In this document: positions 32,389 through 40,860 of the stretch, piece after piece
Layout of the letters: each line of letters begins with the position of its first letter
How positions within the stretch are numbered: the first letter of the stretch is position 1
Assembly: GCA_020635115.1 (NCBI GenBank)
Contig: JACKAK010000004.1
Location: 1 to 64,000 of the forward strand
Direction of reading: 5' to 3'
DNA length: 64,000 nucleotides
Origin: Halobacteriovoraceae bacterium
GTDB taxonomy: Bacteria > Bdellovibrionota > Bacteriovoracia > Bacteriovoracales > Bacteriovoracaceae
Notes under the pieces: generated by a model
Database searches by the model: none
Seen by the model: the letters and a program-made list of their open reading frames with translations, nothing else
Told to the model about the DNA's origin: nothing
Translations under genes and position numbers: made by a program

Positions 32389-34737
32389 ATGAATAATACT
32401 GTAAAACGATACACCTATTGGATGTCTATTTTCTTATTTTTGGCCCTATTTGGTGCTAGCAGCTATTTTGCTTACCATTTATGGAAAAGTGGTTCTATTT
32501 CAGTTGAAGGAATAGCTCGAGTGATTGAGAATTCATACTTGATTGAAAATGAACGCAAAACTGATCGACCAAAATTAATTCAAAATAATATTGACCTTGA
32601 TAGAGTCAGAGAAGCGTTAACAGAAGTAGATGTATTGAATAACCAATATAAAACATTTTCAGAATTTGTAGCTCAAGATGAAGCAATCAAAAATAAATTT
32701 GAAACGAGTTTAAATGAAGTAAAAAAACATGTCATGTCACTTCTGTCAGTTCCTGAACTTCCTCGTTTAGTTGGTGTTATTTGGGACAAGATTGTAAATT
32801 TTCAAACATTTGTAATGAGCAACAATTGGAAAACACTTACTAGAACGACTGAAAGAATAAGAGTTAAAATTTCAGAGACTAAGAGTAAGAGAAGTGGAAT
32901 ATATAAATATAGACAAATACAATCTGCCTATAGTGGTATTTTAAATGAATTTTCAAATATGGAATCCATCACTGAAACATCTGTACTTACCAAAACAGAA
33001 AAAAGTATTATCTTTGCAAAAATTAATGGCATGAAAAATGATCTTTCTTTGCTAGAAAAATATTTAACTGCGTTGAATGACTTTAATAATTCACATAAAA
33101 AATTGAGCAATGCATATTCTGAGTGGCTAGATGATTTATCTCCTAAAATAGCAGAACAAAAAATTGGATTTGAAAAAACAAGTAAAAGTATATTTTACGG
33201 TTTTGTCATATTATTAGCTTTTTGTATTTCAAGTATGATTATCCTTTTAATACTTAGAAAAATTGAAATCAAATCGACAACACAAAAGATTTCTAAGGAA
33301 GTATCTGATGTCGTCAATGAGATAGTAGTAAAAGGCAAAGATGATCCTAAAATGTCAGAAAAGCTTGCGGTAGATCTCTATAAAGACCTCCTTAAATATA
33401 GAGATTATGTCCATAAAAGAATGAGTTTTGGTTCAATATTTCAAGATTCTCTACCTTTTAGTTCAATTCTTTTAGATGTAAATTTGAAAGTGAAATGGGC
33501 CAATAAAAACTTTCTTGAAAATTGGAAACTTAGCAATTATAAAAATAATCTAGATGCACTTAGTTGGGATCATTTACAACGATTTACAAATTTAGGTGAA
33601 GAAGATCCCATTATTCAGGCCCAGAATTCAAATATTGCTGGAATTTACCAAATACAATTAAAAACAAGTGTTGATGATGAAGTCCTTCCGTATGAAATGT
33701 ATGTATCACCAGTCGAAGTGAATGGTGCTACTGAAATTATGATTTTCTTTTATCCTCTTAGAAGTTTACAAGAAACTGTTGGTCACCAAACGAAAGCAAT
33801 TGTTGGCCCAGTCAAAAAATCTCTTGAAGCAATGTTAGATTCTCAGTTTGATGATGAGTTTATTGAAAGAATACAAAAAGATTTTTATATAGCAGGTATT
33901 GATGAAATCTACTCACTTCTACGAAATCTAAACACCAAAAAAATTCAAAATTTCGAAGCATATGAAAATAGACTGAGTGAAAAAGATGAAATTATAGAGC
34001 AAAGTAACCACCTCATAAATGAAATGGAAAATGCTTTTGAAGAAACCAAGAACTATATTAATGAAGTCAAAAATAGCTTTGGCAATACAAAGCAATGTAT
34101 TCTTAATATGATGCATACAAAAAGTGATATCTGTAATGACTTTGATGAAATAAATCAACAACTAAAAGAAACACTAAGTTCTTTGGATACATATGAGAAA
34201 TCATACAAGAATCTACAAGAAGTTATTAACGAACATGACAAAGCTTTTCAAAATTTAGAACAGCAAAGAAGTGATTTTAAACAACTAAAAGAAAAGGCCG
34301 AAGATGGTAGATTGAAAGTGTTACAATCTGTAGACCAAACTCTTGTTTTTGGTAGAAGCGAAAGATATGACAAAGATAGAATTGAAGAATCATTGAATAA
34401 TATTAAAATTCAAATAAGATCATACGATAAAATTATTACTTCTTTGTTTAAAATAATGGGACAAGTTGATGTAGTGGCCTCTAAAGTTGAACTTGTAAAT
34501 CAGCAAAGGCCATTCACAAAAATACCTCTTCAATCTACTGGAACAATTCTGGCCAGTTCGAAAGATATTAAGGATGAGTTTGAAAATCATACAAAGAACT
34601 TTGATCAAAATGGAGAAACGATGATTGAGTCCTTAAAAGGGATGTTCTCTTCCTTAAAGAGTGCTGATCAGGTGGTAAAAGAGTCACACTACAATGTGAG
34701 ATCTCGTCAAAATCCAAGAGTTTCAGCTGTTATTTGA
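32389..34737 (+). CDS. Two-helix membrane protein with PAS-like and coiled-coil domains
   Basis: Transmembrane helices at about residues 11-31 and 267-291 enclose a 235-residue helical periplasmic sensor region. Inside, a PAS-like domain (about 345-455, with SSILLDVNLKVKWANKNFLE) precedes a long helical, coiled-coil tail (about 510-780). This is the layout of a transducer, but I cannot find the conserved chemoreceptor hairpin tip or a kinase domain. It may be a degenerate chemoreceptor or a scaffold. Placement after fliA hints at motility. Only a weak AGAGG precedes the ATG. Confidence 0.8.
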   Translation: MNNTVKRYTYWMSIFLFLALFGASSYFAYHLWKSGSISVEGIARVIENSYLIENERKTDRPKLIQNNIDLDRVREALTEVDVLNNQYKTFSEFVAQDEAIKNKFETSLNEVKKHVMSLLSVPELPRLVGVIWDKIVNFQTFVMSNNWKTLTRTTERIRVKISETKSKRSGIYKYRQIQSAYSGILNEFSNMESITETSVLTKTEKSIIFAKINGMKNDLSLLEKYLTALNDFNNSHKKLSNAYSEWLDDLSPKIAEQKIGFEKTSKSIFYGFVILLAFCISSMIILLILRKIEIKSTTQKISKEVSDVVNEIVVKGKDDPKMSEKLAVDLYKDLLKYRDYVHKRMSFGSIFQDSLPFSSILLDVNLKVKWANKNFLENWKLSNYKNNLDALSWDHLQRFTNLGEEDPIIQAQNSNIAGIYQIQLKTSVDDEVLPYEMYVSPVEVNGATEIMIFFYPLRSLQETVGHQTKAIVGPVKKSLEAMLDSQFDDEFIERIQKDFYIAGIDEIYSLLRNLNTKKIQNFEAYENRLSEKDEIIEQSNHLINEMENAFEETKNYINEVKNSFGNTKQCILNMMHTKSDICNDFDEINQQLKETLSSLDTYEKSYKNLQEVINEHDKAFQNLEQQRSDFKQLKEKAEDGRLKVLQSVDQTLVFGRSERYDKDRIEESLNNIKIQIRSYDKIITSLFKIMGQVDVVASKVELVNQQRPFTKIPLQSTGTILASSKDIKDEFENHTKNFDQNGETMIESLKGMFSSLKSADQVVKESHYNVRSRQNPRVSAVI

Positions 34738-34881
34738 CGTTTATATCTCGATCGTAAAATCAACAAGTTGTCACTTTATTTTTAAAAGTATAGTGTCTTA
34801 AAACTAGTCATATAGTAAAAAATACTTGTTTAGTTTTTTAAAGTTTGATGAAAAATAGAAATTGTTGTAGTTTCCTCTGTT

Positions 34882-35697
34882 ATGAAAACCTATAAAAACT
34901 TACTTTACTATTTATCAATTTTCTTAATCTTTGCAAGTCCAGTTCTTTCAAACGAAGAGAATTTCAAAATAGTAATCAATCTTGATGGTGTACTCAACAA
35001 ATTAAGTAAATTTTCAGGGCCAAACGAATTTGAACAAATCCCCAGGGAGAAATGGGGAGAAGAGATAGAGAGAATTATTTTTCAAAATAAAAAATACCTT
35101 GGAAGCGTTGCAACTTATCCCAATCATAATGTTCATTTTCCAATTTTTAACTTAACTCCAAGTAACCATGATTTTTTACATGAACTTTTTTCCAGAACTC
35201 AATTGTCAGTAGACATATATAACTCATCAGACGAAAACGCTCCTACCGAAAACGAGGGCGAGATTCAATTTCAAAAGAAAGTATCCTATATCAAAGATCA
35301 ACTTGATGAACTAACTAGAAGTGAAGGCAGTGTAAAGCATTTTTTTGAATACATCACTGATGATGCAAACGATGCAAGAAGAATGTTTGATGTGCTTGAA
35401 CAATCGATGGAAGAAGGGCGTTGGAAATTTGTAGATATCGTTGTGACAACTTTTCAAGGAGAAGATTCATACCGTAGTAGGTCATTGATAAGTGTTGTGA
35501 ACCCAAGTCGAAGAATCGTCTTAAGAAAAACCAATACAAATGATGCTAGCGAAGTTGTTAAAGAATTGTTACCTGTTAAAAGATATTCAATTCTCGACAA
35601 AACTTTTAATAAATCTCAACGTCTTCAGATCATTGAACGTATCAATGAGATTGCTAAAATGGCATCATGCCAAGAAAATCTCAGTTATCAAAACTGA
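34882..35697 (+). CDS. Exported HAD-like protein without the nucleophile
   Basis: A signal peptide (LLYYLSIFLIFASPVLS) is followed by FKIVINLDGVLNKL. This resembles haloacid-dehalogenase motif I (DxDGxL) except that the first Asp is Asn (N33). A later strand DIVVTTFQGED could be motif II. With the nucleophile missing, phosphatase activity is doubtful. No other family features were recognised in its 271 residues. The 3' end overlaps the 3' end of coaE by 33 bases in convergent orientation. No Shine-Dalgarno sequence is visible. Confidence 0.75.
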   Translation: MKTYKNLLYYLSIFLIFASPVLSNEENFKIVINLDGVLNKLSKFSGPNEFEQIPREKWGEEIERIIFQNKKYLGSVATYPNHNVHFPIFNLTPSNHDFLHELFSRTQLSVDIYNSSDENAPTENEGEIQFQKKVSYIKDQLDELTRSEGSVKHFFEYITDDANDARRMFDVLEQSMEEGRWKFVDIVVTTFQGEDSYRSRSLISVVNPSRRIVLRKTNTNDASEVVKELLPVKRYSILDKTFNKSQRLQIIERINEIAKMASCQENLSYQN

Positions 35698-36306
35698 CTC
35701 TATCGTCCGCTTCAGATCATCCAATGAACCATCATTTTGGATAACAAAATCACTATTTCTTACCTTAAATTCCAAAGGCATTTGTTGAGCAATAATTTTT
35801 TTTGCCAGATCTTGTGAAATCTTATCTCTTTCACACAATCTTTTAATTTGATTATCCTGTGATAGATTCATTGTTACAACCAGATCAAATTTTTCTTTTA
35901 AGTTGTTTTCAAAAAGCAAAGGTATATCATAAATAATGAAATGATCTTCAGAACTGATCTTGGTCTTCATAATATTTTCTAGTTGAGGATGAAGGTATTT
36001 TTCAAGCTTAAGTTTTAAATTATCCCGTTCAAAAACTAACTCTCTTAGAAGTTTGAAATTGATGTTTTCTTCTGAATTGATAACTTGTGGCGCAAGGGAT
36101 CTGATAAAGTCCTTGGTGGCCTTTTTCTGATAGATTTCTTTTATCATCTTATCTGCACATATTACCTTAATTCCTTTGCTTTCTAGATAATTTGCCACAA
36201 AACTTTTTCCAGATGAAATTCCTCCTGTCAAACCTATGACTGGCACTTGTAAACCATAGATTCTCTCATTTGGAGTTAACCTGATGTACTCACTTTTTAG
36301 TAGCAT
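35665..36306 (-). CDS. coaE: Dephospho-CoA kinase
   Basis: Catalyses the last step of coenzyme A synthesis, phosphorylating the ribose 3'-OH of dephospho-CoA. It has P-loop GLTGGISSGKS near residue 25, the CoA-site segment CADKMIKEIY, HPQLENIM and the lid region VTMNLSQDNQIKRLCERD. The 213-residue chain carries a roughly 20-residue N-terminal extension compared with most CoaE. It starts inside the end of mazG (17-base overlap), so the two are coupled. Confidence 0.95.
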   Translation of the reverse strand: MLLKSEYIRLTPNERIYGLQVPVIGLTGGISSGKSFVANYLESKGIKVICADKMIKEIYQKKATKDFIRSLAPQVINSEENINFKLLRELVFERDNLKLKLEKYLHPQLENIMKTKISSEDHFIIYDIPLLFENNLKEKFDLVVTMNLSQDNQIKRLCERDKISQDLAKKIIAQQMPLEFKVRNSDFVIQNDGSLDDLKRTIESVLITEIFLA

Positions 36307-37123
36307 TCTTTTCTTCTTTCTCTTTTAGTTTGGCCAAATTCCAAAAATGATCTATTTTTTCTTGTTCAAGCTTTTCAAGCTCCATATTTTCCTCTTCCAT
36401 TAAGGACTCCATTGAGCGAAAGCGCTTTAAAAATTTTATGTTCGCTTTTCTTAGAGCTAGCTCTGCATTTAGCTCTAAATGTCTGGCCAATTGAACTGCT
36501 GAAAATAGAAAATCACCAAACTCCTCCTCAATCGCATCTTTATTGACAATGATACCCTTATACACTTCTTCTTTAAGCTCTTGCCACTCCTCTTCAACCT
36601 TGTATGCCACCTGTAAGGGAGTTTCCCAATCGAAGTTAACTCTTCCACTTTTTTTGCCTATTTTTTCCGAACAAATCAGTGAAGGATAAGCAAGAACTTC
36701 ATCATTAATTCGGGTCGAAGTATCTTTCCCTTTTTGTTTATTCTCAGTATTTTTTATCTCATGCCAGTTTTCTTTGATTTCTTCTATTGAGATATTATTA
36801 TTTCCCTTAAAGACATGCGGATGCCTTCTTATCATCTTTTGTGTCAAATTATTTGCTATATCGGCCAAAGTGAACTCACCATCTTGTTCAGCAATAATTC
36901 CATTGAGAAGTACTTGCAATAATATATCCCCTAACTCATCCATTTGATCTTGTGAAGAACCATTGTTAACTGAGTCTACATATTCATAGCTTTCTTCAAC
37001 GGCGTATTGAGCAAGTCCTTTTCTTGTTTGCTTAAGATCCCATGGACAACCTTCGATTGGATCTCGTAGTTTTTCTACAACTTCTATTGCTTTTTTCAGA
37101 GCGGCCATTTTTATATCAATCAA
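36290..37123 (-). CDS. mazG: Nucleoside triphosphate pyrophosphohydrolase MazG
   Basis: Hydrolyses (d)NTPs to monophosphates, clearing damaged nucleotides and affecting ppGpp. Two MazG domains: the first has CPWDLKQTRKGLAQYAVEES and DELGDILLQVLLN; the second has KVEEEWQELKEEV and EEFGDFLFSAVQLARHL. Metal-binding EExxD-type motifs are intact in both. The TTG at 37123 is favoured over ATG at 37108 because AAGGA is correctly spaced only for TTG. It heads a two-gene unit with coaE. Confidence 0.95.
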   Translation of the reverse strand: MIDIKMAALKKAIEVVEKLRDPIEGCPWDLKQTRKGLAQYAVEESYEYVDSVNNGSSQDQMDELGDILLQVLLNGIIAEQDGEFTLADIANNLTQKMIRRHPHVFKGNNNISIEEIKENWHEIKNTENKQKGKDTSTRINDEVLAYPSLICSEKIGKKSGRVNFDWETPLQVAYKVEEEWQELKEEVYKGIIVNKDAIEEEFGDFLFSAVQLARHLELNAELALRKANIKFLKRFRSMESLMEEENMELEKLEQEKIDHFWNLAKLKEKEEKNATKK

Positions 37124-37183
37124 AATTCATCCTTCAGTCACAGAGTACTTGTCTATCGGTCAGTTTCAACCTAAGTTAGCAAA

Positions 37184-37711
37184 ATGGATAAACTAATTAA
37201 AGCACCATCTTGTATTCTTAATGTGAATTCAACCCTAAAGCATGACTATACAAAATTGTTGAGAGTCTTGGGAAAAACGCTAGTCGTCATAGAACCGTTC
37301 CTTCATGGTAAAAAAATTGCTGGAGAATCTATTATTCTTAAAAAACAAAATTTTATTTCTTTAAATCTCGTAATGTGCGGAGCAAAAAAAATCCGTTCAC
37401 TCAATAAACTTTACAGGGATAAAGATAAAAAAACCGACGTCTTATCTTTTCCAGTTCATGAATCTTTAAGAACTCCACAACAATTACCCTCTAAAGAAGT
37501 TGAGTTAGGAGATATTTATATTTGCCACGAAGTGGCCATGAAACAATCAATTGAGTTTAATATTAGTTTTGAACAAGAAGTGATACATCAATTCATTCAC
37601 GGTCTTTTACATTTAGTTGGCCATGATCATGAAGTCTCACAAAAAGAAGCTCAAATAATGTTCAGACTCGAAGACACTCTCGTTGAAATGATCTATAATC
37701 AAATTTATTAA
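37184..37711 (+). CDS. ybeY: Endoribonuclease YbeY
   Basis: A zinc-dependent RNase needed for 16S rRNA 3'-end maturation and ribosome quality control. The metal motif HGLLHLVGHDH is intact, and RSLNKLYRDKDKKTDVLSFP and ELGDIYICHE are typical. At 175 residues it is normal length with a slightly longer N-terminus. No good ribosome site precedes the ATG. Divergent from mazG and followed by prfB after 11 bases. Confidence 0.95.
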   Translation: MDKLIKAPSCILNVNSTLKHDYTKLLRVLGKTLVVIEPFLHGKKIAGESIILKKQNFISLNLVMCGAKKIRSLNKLYRDKDKKTDVLSFPVHESLRTPQQLPSKEVELGDIYICHEVAMKQSIEFNISFEQEVIHQFIHGLLHLVGHDHEVSQKEAQIMFRLEDTLVEMIYNQIY

Positions 37712-37722
37712 AAGGGATATAA

Positions 37723-38860
37723 ATGGATGACTCATTAAAAATTCAAGTCGAAGAAAAAAATTCACTTCTTACAAAATATGAAGATCGATTCAAATCTTTG
37801 CGGAGGGCACTTTGAAATTGATAAAAAATCTGAACGCCTAGAAACTATCTCTCAAATGGAGGCATTGCCAGGTTTTTGGGAAGACACTGAACATGCTTCG
37901 AAAATTCAAAAAGAAAAATCTCTCCTAGAAGAAGTCGTAAATACCTATAACTTTTTAGAAGAACTCTGGGAAGAATCTGAAATCTTATATGATTACGCAA
38001 TAAACGAAGGTGATGAATCTTCTGGCCTAGAATATATTGAGTGTTTCGATAAATTTATTAAACAATTTGAAAAATCTGAACAGAAAGTACTTCTTTCTGA
38101 TGAAATGGACCCTAATAATGCTATCGTTTCAATTAACGCTGGTGCAGGTGGAACAGAATCTTGCGATTGGGCCAGCATGCTCTATCGAATGATCTCCAGA
38201 TGGGCCGAAAGAAAAAAATTTAAAACTCAAATTCTCGATGTTCAAGATGGTGAATCCGCAGGCATCAAATCTGTCACCATGACAATAAATGGCCCCTATG
38301 CCTATGGCCTTCTCAAATCTGAAATTGGCGTGCACAGACTTGTCAGGATTTCTCCATTTGACTCGAACGCAAGAAGACACACCTCCTTTGCCTCAATCTT
38401 TGTTTCCCCTGAAGTTGATGATGAAATTGAAATCGAAATCAATGATAAAGATGTAAAAATTGATGTTTTTAGATCAGGTGGAGCAGGGGGACAGTCTGTT
38501 AACACAACAGATTCTGCTGTAAGAATAACTCACTTACCAACAGGAATTGTGGTTAATTGTCAGAATGAAAGATCTCAGTTGCAAAATAAACAACAGGCCT
38601 TTAAAGTTTTAAAATCAAGACTCTATGACTTGGCCATGGAAGAAAAAAGAAAAGAGGCCGAAGAACAAGAGGCCACAAAAAAAGAAATAGGTTGGGGGGC
38701 CCAAATTAGGTCCTATGTTCTTCATCCTTACAAATTGGTGAAAGATCACAGGACAAACTTAGAAAATGGAACTCCTGACAAAGTCCTTGATGGTGATTTG
38801 GATGGGTTTATGGACTCTTTTTTACGTTGGAAAGTACAAAAAACTATTAAGGAAGAATAG
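37723..38860 (+). CDS. prfB: Peptide chain release factor 2, made by programmed +1 frameshifting
   Basis: RF2 ends translation at UGA and UAA. The true start is ATG 37723 (AGGGAT upstream). The zero frame reads MDDSLKIQVEEKNSLLTKYE and on to RRAL, then meets TGA at 37813. Shifting +1 at CTT gives GAA ATT GAT and an open frame to 38860, for a protein of 378 residues. The recognition motif SPF (in RISPFDSN) and the catalytic GGQ (in SGGAGGQSVN) are both present. Starting the gene at the downstream ATG 37778 would drop the normal N-terminal helix. Confidence 0.95.
37804..37815 (+). promoter_or_regulatory. prfB autoregulatory frameshift site
   Basis: An internal Shine-Dalgarno-like AGGG, three bases, then CTT TGA: the canonical RF2 slippery stop. 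CTT is codon 30 in the starting frame. Low RF2 slows termination at TGA and favours the +1 slip, giving self-regulation, as known in E. coli. Confidence 0.95.
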
Positions 38861-38866
38861 TCGATT

Positions 38867-40066
38867 ATGGAAGCCTATCTAAAAATATTTAAAATATTTT
38901 TGTCTTTTAAAGGCATGTTTAGATTTTGTACGGCAGTAGTTGTTGGAGTTTCATTTTCCATGGCCGTCATATTATGCACGATTGGTTTAATGGATGGATT
39001 TGTGGAAACTTTCCACAAAGGACTTCAAGGCCAATCTGGCCAGTTTTACTTTTATTCTGATTATGGGTTTTTTGAATTTGATGATTCACTTAAAGAAAAT
39101 CTGAGAAAAATAGGTAGTCGTGAATATGCCCAGATTGTTCAAACTCAGGCATTTGTTGTTGGAGAAGGACAATCCAGCGGTGTTCTAGTCTATGGTATAA
39201 ATCCTACTGAATATTCAAATGTCGTTTCAACTAAAATTGAAAGCTTAAAAAAAAATGAAATTGTCATCGGAGAAGAACTCGCGAAAAGAATGGGTTTGAA
39301 AGTTGGAGATAATCTCGTATTAGCTCTTGCAAAAGGTAATCAGAATATTTCAGAACTTCCTCTTCTTCAAAGTTTTAAAGTCTCTTCCATTATTAATCAT
39401 GGAATTTTTGAAAAAAACCTACGTTCAGTCTATTTGAATCTTTTTCATGTCCAAAATCTTCTCAAACTTAATAATCGAATCAACCTTGTAATGTTCAATG
39501 GTAACCAAAAAAGTAATGTCGATTATAACAACTATGCTGAAGAGATAAAAAAAGATTTTTATAACACCTTCGAAAGTCATTTTTCAATGAGAACTTTTTG
39601 GCAGGAATACTCTTCAATATTATCAGCTGTCGAAACTGAAAAGTTTATGATGGGGCTCATTTTACAACTCATTGTTGTGATTGCAGTTATTAATGTGCTG
39701 GCCTTTCTTATTTTTATCAGAGAGGAAAAAGCACGTGAAATTTTCCTACTAAGAGCTCTTGGAGCAACTCTTAAAACCACCCATATCATTTGGTATTCTC
39801 TTATGGGAATTATTTGGCTTTTTTCTTCCGTCTTATCTTTGGCCTGGTTAAAAATATTTAACTTCTTACTTGGAAACGTATCCTTCTTCAGACTACCACC
39901 AGATATCTATCATTTGACAGGCACAATTCAACTTAACATGAGTGGAAAAGATTATTTTCTAGTCTATGGAATTTCCCTCCTATGGATCTATATTATTTGC
40001 TGGTTTGGACTATTAAAATATAAAAAATTAAGCGTTTTACATGGACTGCGCAGGGAGTTTGTCTGA
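38867..40066 (+). CDS. lolC: LolC/LolE-family lipoprotein-releasing ABC permease
   Basis: Inner-membrane permease that extracts outer-membrane lipoproteins, working with LolD. Four transmembrane helices are visible: one near the N-terminus (FCTAVVVGVSFSMAVILCTI) and three in the C-terminal half, flanking a periplasmic domain of about 220 residues. The FtsX-type end has REIFLLRALGATLKTTHIIW. Only one such gene is present next to lolD, which suggests a homodimeric LolF-like permease rather than a separate C/E pair. It overlaps lolD by one base. Confidence 0.9.
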   Translation: MEAYLKIFKIFLSFKGMFRFCTAVVVGVSFSMAVILCTIGLMDGFVETFHKGLQGQSGQFYFYSDYGFFEFDDSLKENLRKIGSREYAQIVQTQAFVVGEGQSSGVLVYGINPTEYSNVVSTKIESLKKNEIVIGEELAKRMGLKVGDNLVLALAKGNQNISELPLLQSFKVSSIINHGIFEKNLRSVYLNLFHVQNLLKLNNRINLVMFNGNQKSNVDYNNYAEEIKKDFYNTFESHFSMRTFWQEYSSILSAVETEKFMMGLILQLIVVIAVINVLAFLIFIREEKAREIFLLRALGATLKTTHIIWYSLMGIIWLFSSVLSLAWLKIFNFLLGNVSFFRLPPDIYHLTGTIQLNMSGKDYFLVYGISLLWIYIICWFGLLKYKKLSVLHGLRREFV

Positions 40067-40725
40067 TGTCTTTAATAGAAGTAAAAAACTTAGTGAAAAC
40101 CTATGGAAAATCTACTGCTTTAAATAATTTTTCATATAATTTTGAACAGGGTAAACAATACGCTATTCAAGGAGCATCAGGCTCAGGTAAATCAACACTG
40201 CTCTATATGATTGGAGGACTTGAAATTCCAACCGCCGGAAATGTGTATATAGAAGGGAAAGACCTGATGAAACTAAATGACTCAAATCTGGCCCAATATA
40301 GAAATCGATTTGTTGGTTTTGTTTTCCAGTTTCACTATCTTCTGTCCACTATGAAATGTATTGATAATATTCTCCTTCCCTCTAAAATTGGTAGCGTAAA
40401 AGGAGCAAGTTCTGTGAAAGACTTAGTTCTATCTTTGGCCAGAAAACTTGGCGTACTAGACTGTTTAGATAAATTTCCATATGAACTCTCTGGCGGAGAG
40501 CAACAGAGAATTAACTTAATTCGCGCGATGTCATTAAGGCCAAGAATTTTACTCTGTGACGAACCAACCGGAAGCCTAGATTCAAAAAATTCGCAGAATG
40601 TTACCGAATTAATTAAGGGCGTAGCAAATGAACTCAAGGCCACGTTGATTGTAGTTACTCATGATAATAATGTAGCATCAAAATTTGATACACGATTAAT
40701 GCTAAGTGACGGTCATTTAATTTAA
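40066..40725 (+). CDS. lolD: Lipoprotein-releasing ABC transporter ATPase LolD
   Basis: ATP-binding subunit powering lipoprotein release. Walker A GASGSGKST, Q-loop VFQFHYLLSTM, signature LSGGEQQR, Walker B ILLCDEPTGSLD and the His switch VVTHD are all in place over 219 residues. Coupled to the permease gene by a one-base overlap. Confidence 0.95.
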   Translation: MSLIEVKNLVKTYGKSTALNNFSYNFEQGKQYAIQGASGSGKSTLLYMIGGLEIPTAGNVYIEGKDLMKLNDSNLAQYRNRFVGFVFQFHYLLSTMKCIDNILLPSKIGSVKGASSVKDLVLSLARKLGVLDCLDKFPYELSGGEQQRINLIRAMSLRPRILLCDEPTGSLDSKNSQNVTELIKGVANELKATLIVVTHDNNVASKFDTRLMLSDGHLI

Positions 40726-40860
40726 ACTTAACTTCGTATATATATCGACTCATAGCAACTATATACAATGAAAATTAGTCTAGTAAGATCGTTGGATTAT
40801 TGATAACTTCTACGGACATTTTTATGAGCAAGCAGGTTTCCAGTGAGTGATGGAGAGTAG

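Noticed and set aside
37085..37108. ATG at 37108 as the mazG start
   Set aside because: The only good Shine-Dalgarno sequence is spaced for the TTG at 37123 and would be about 21 bases from this ATG.
37778..37800. ATG at 37778 as the start of prfB
   Set aside because: It gives a long frame, but the residues before the CTTTGA site are out of the RF2 frame, and the true N-terminus with a ribosome site lies at 37723 followed by the frameshift signal.
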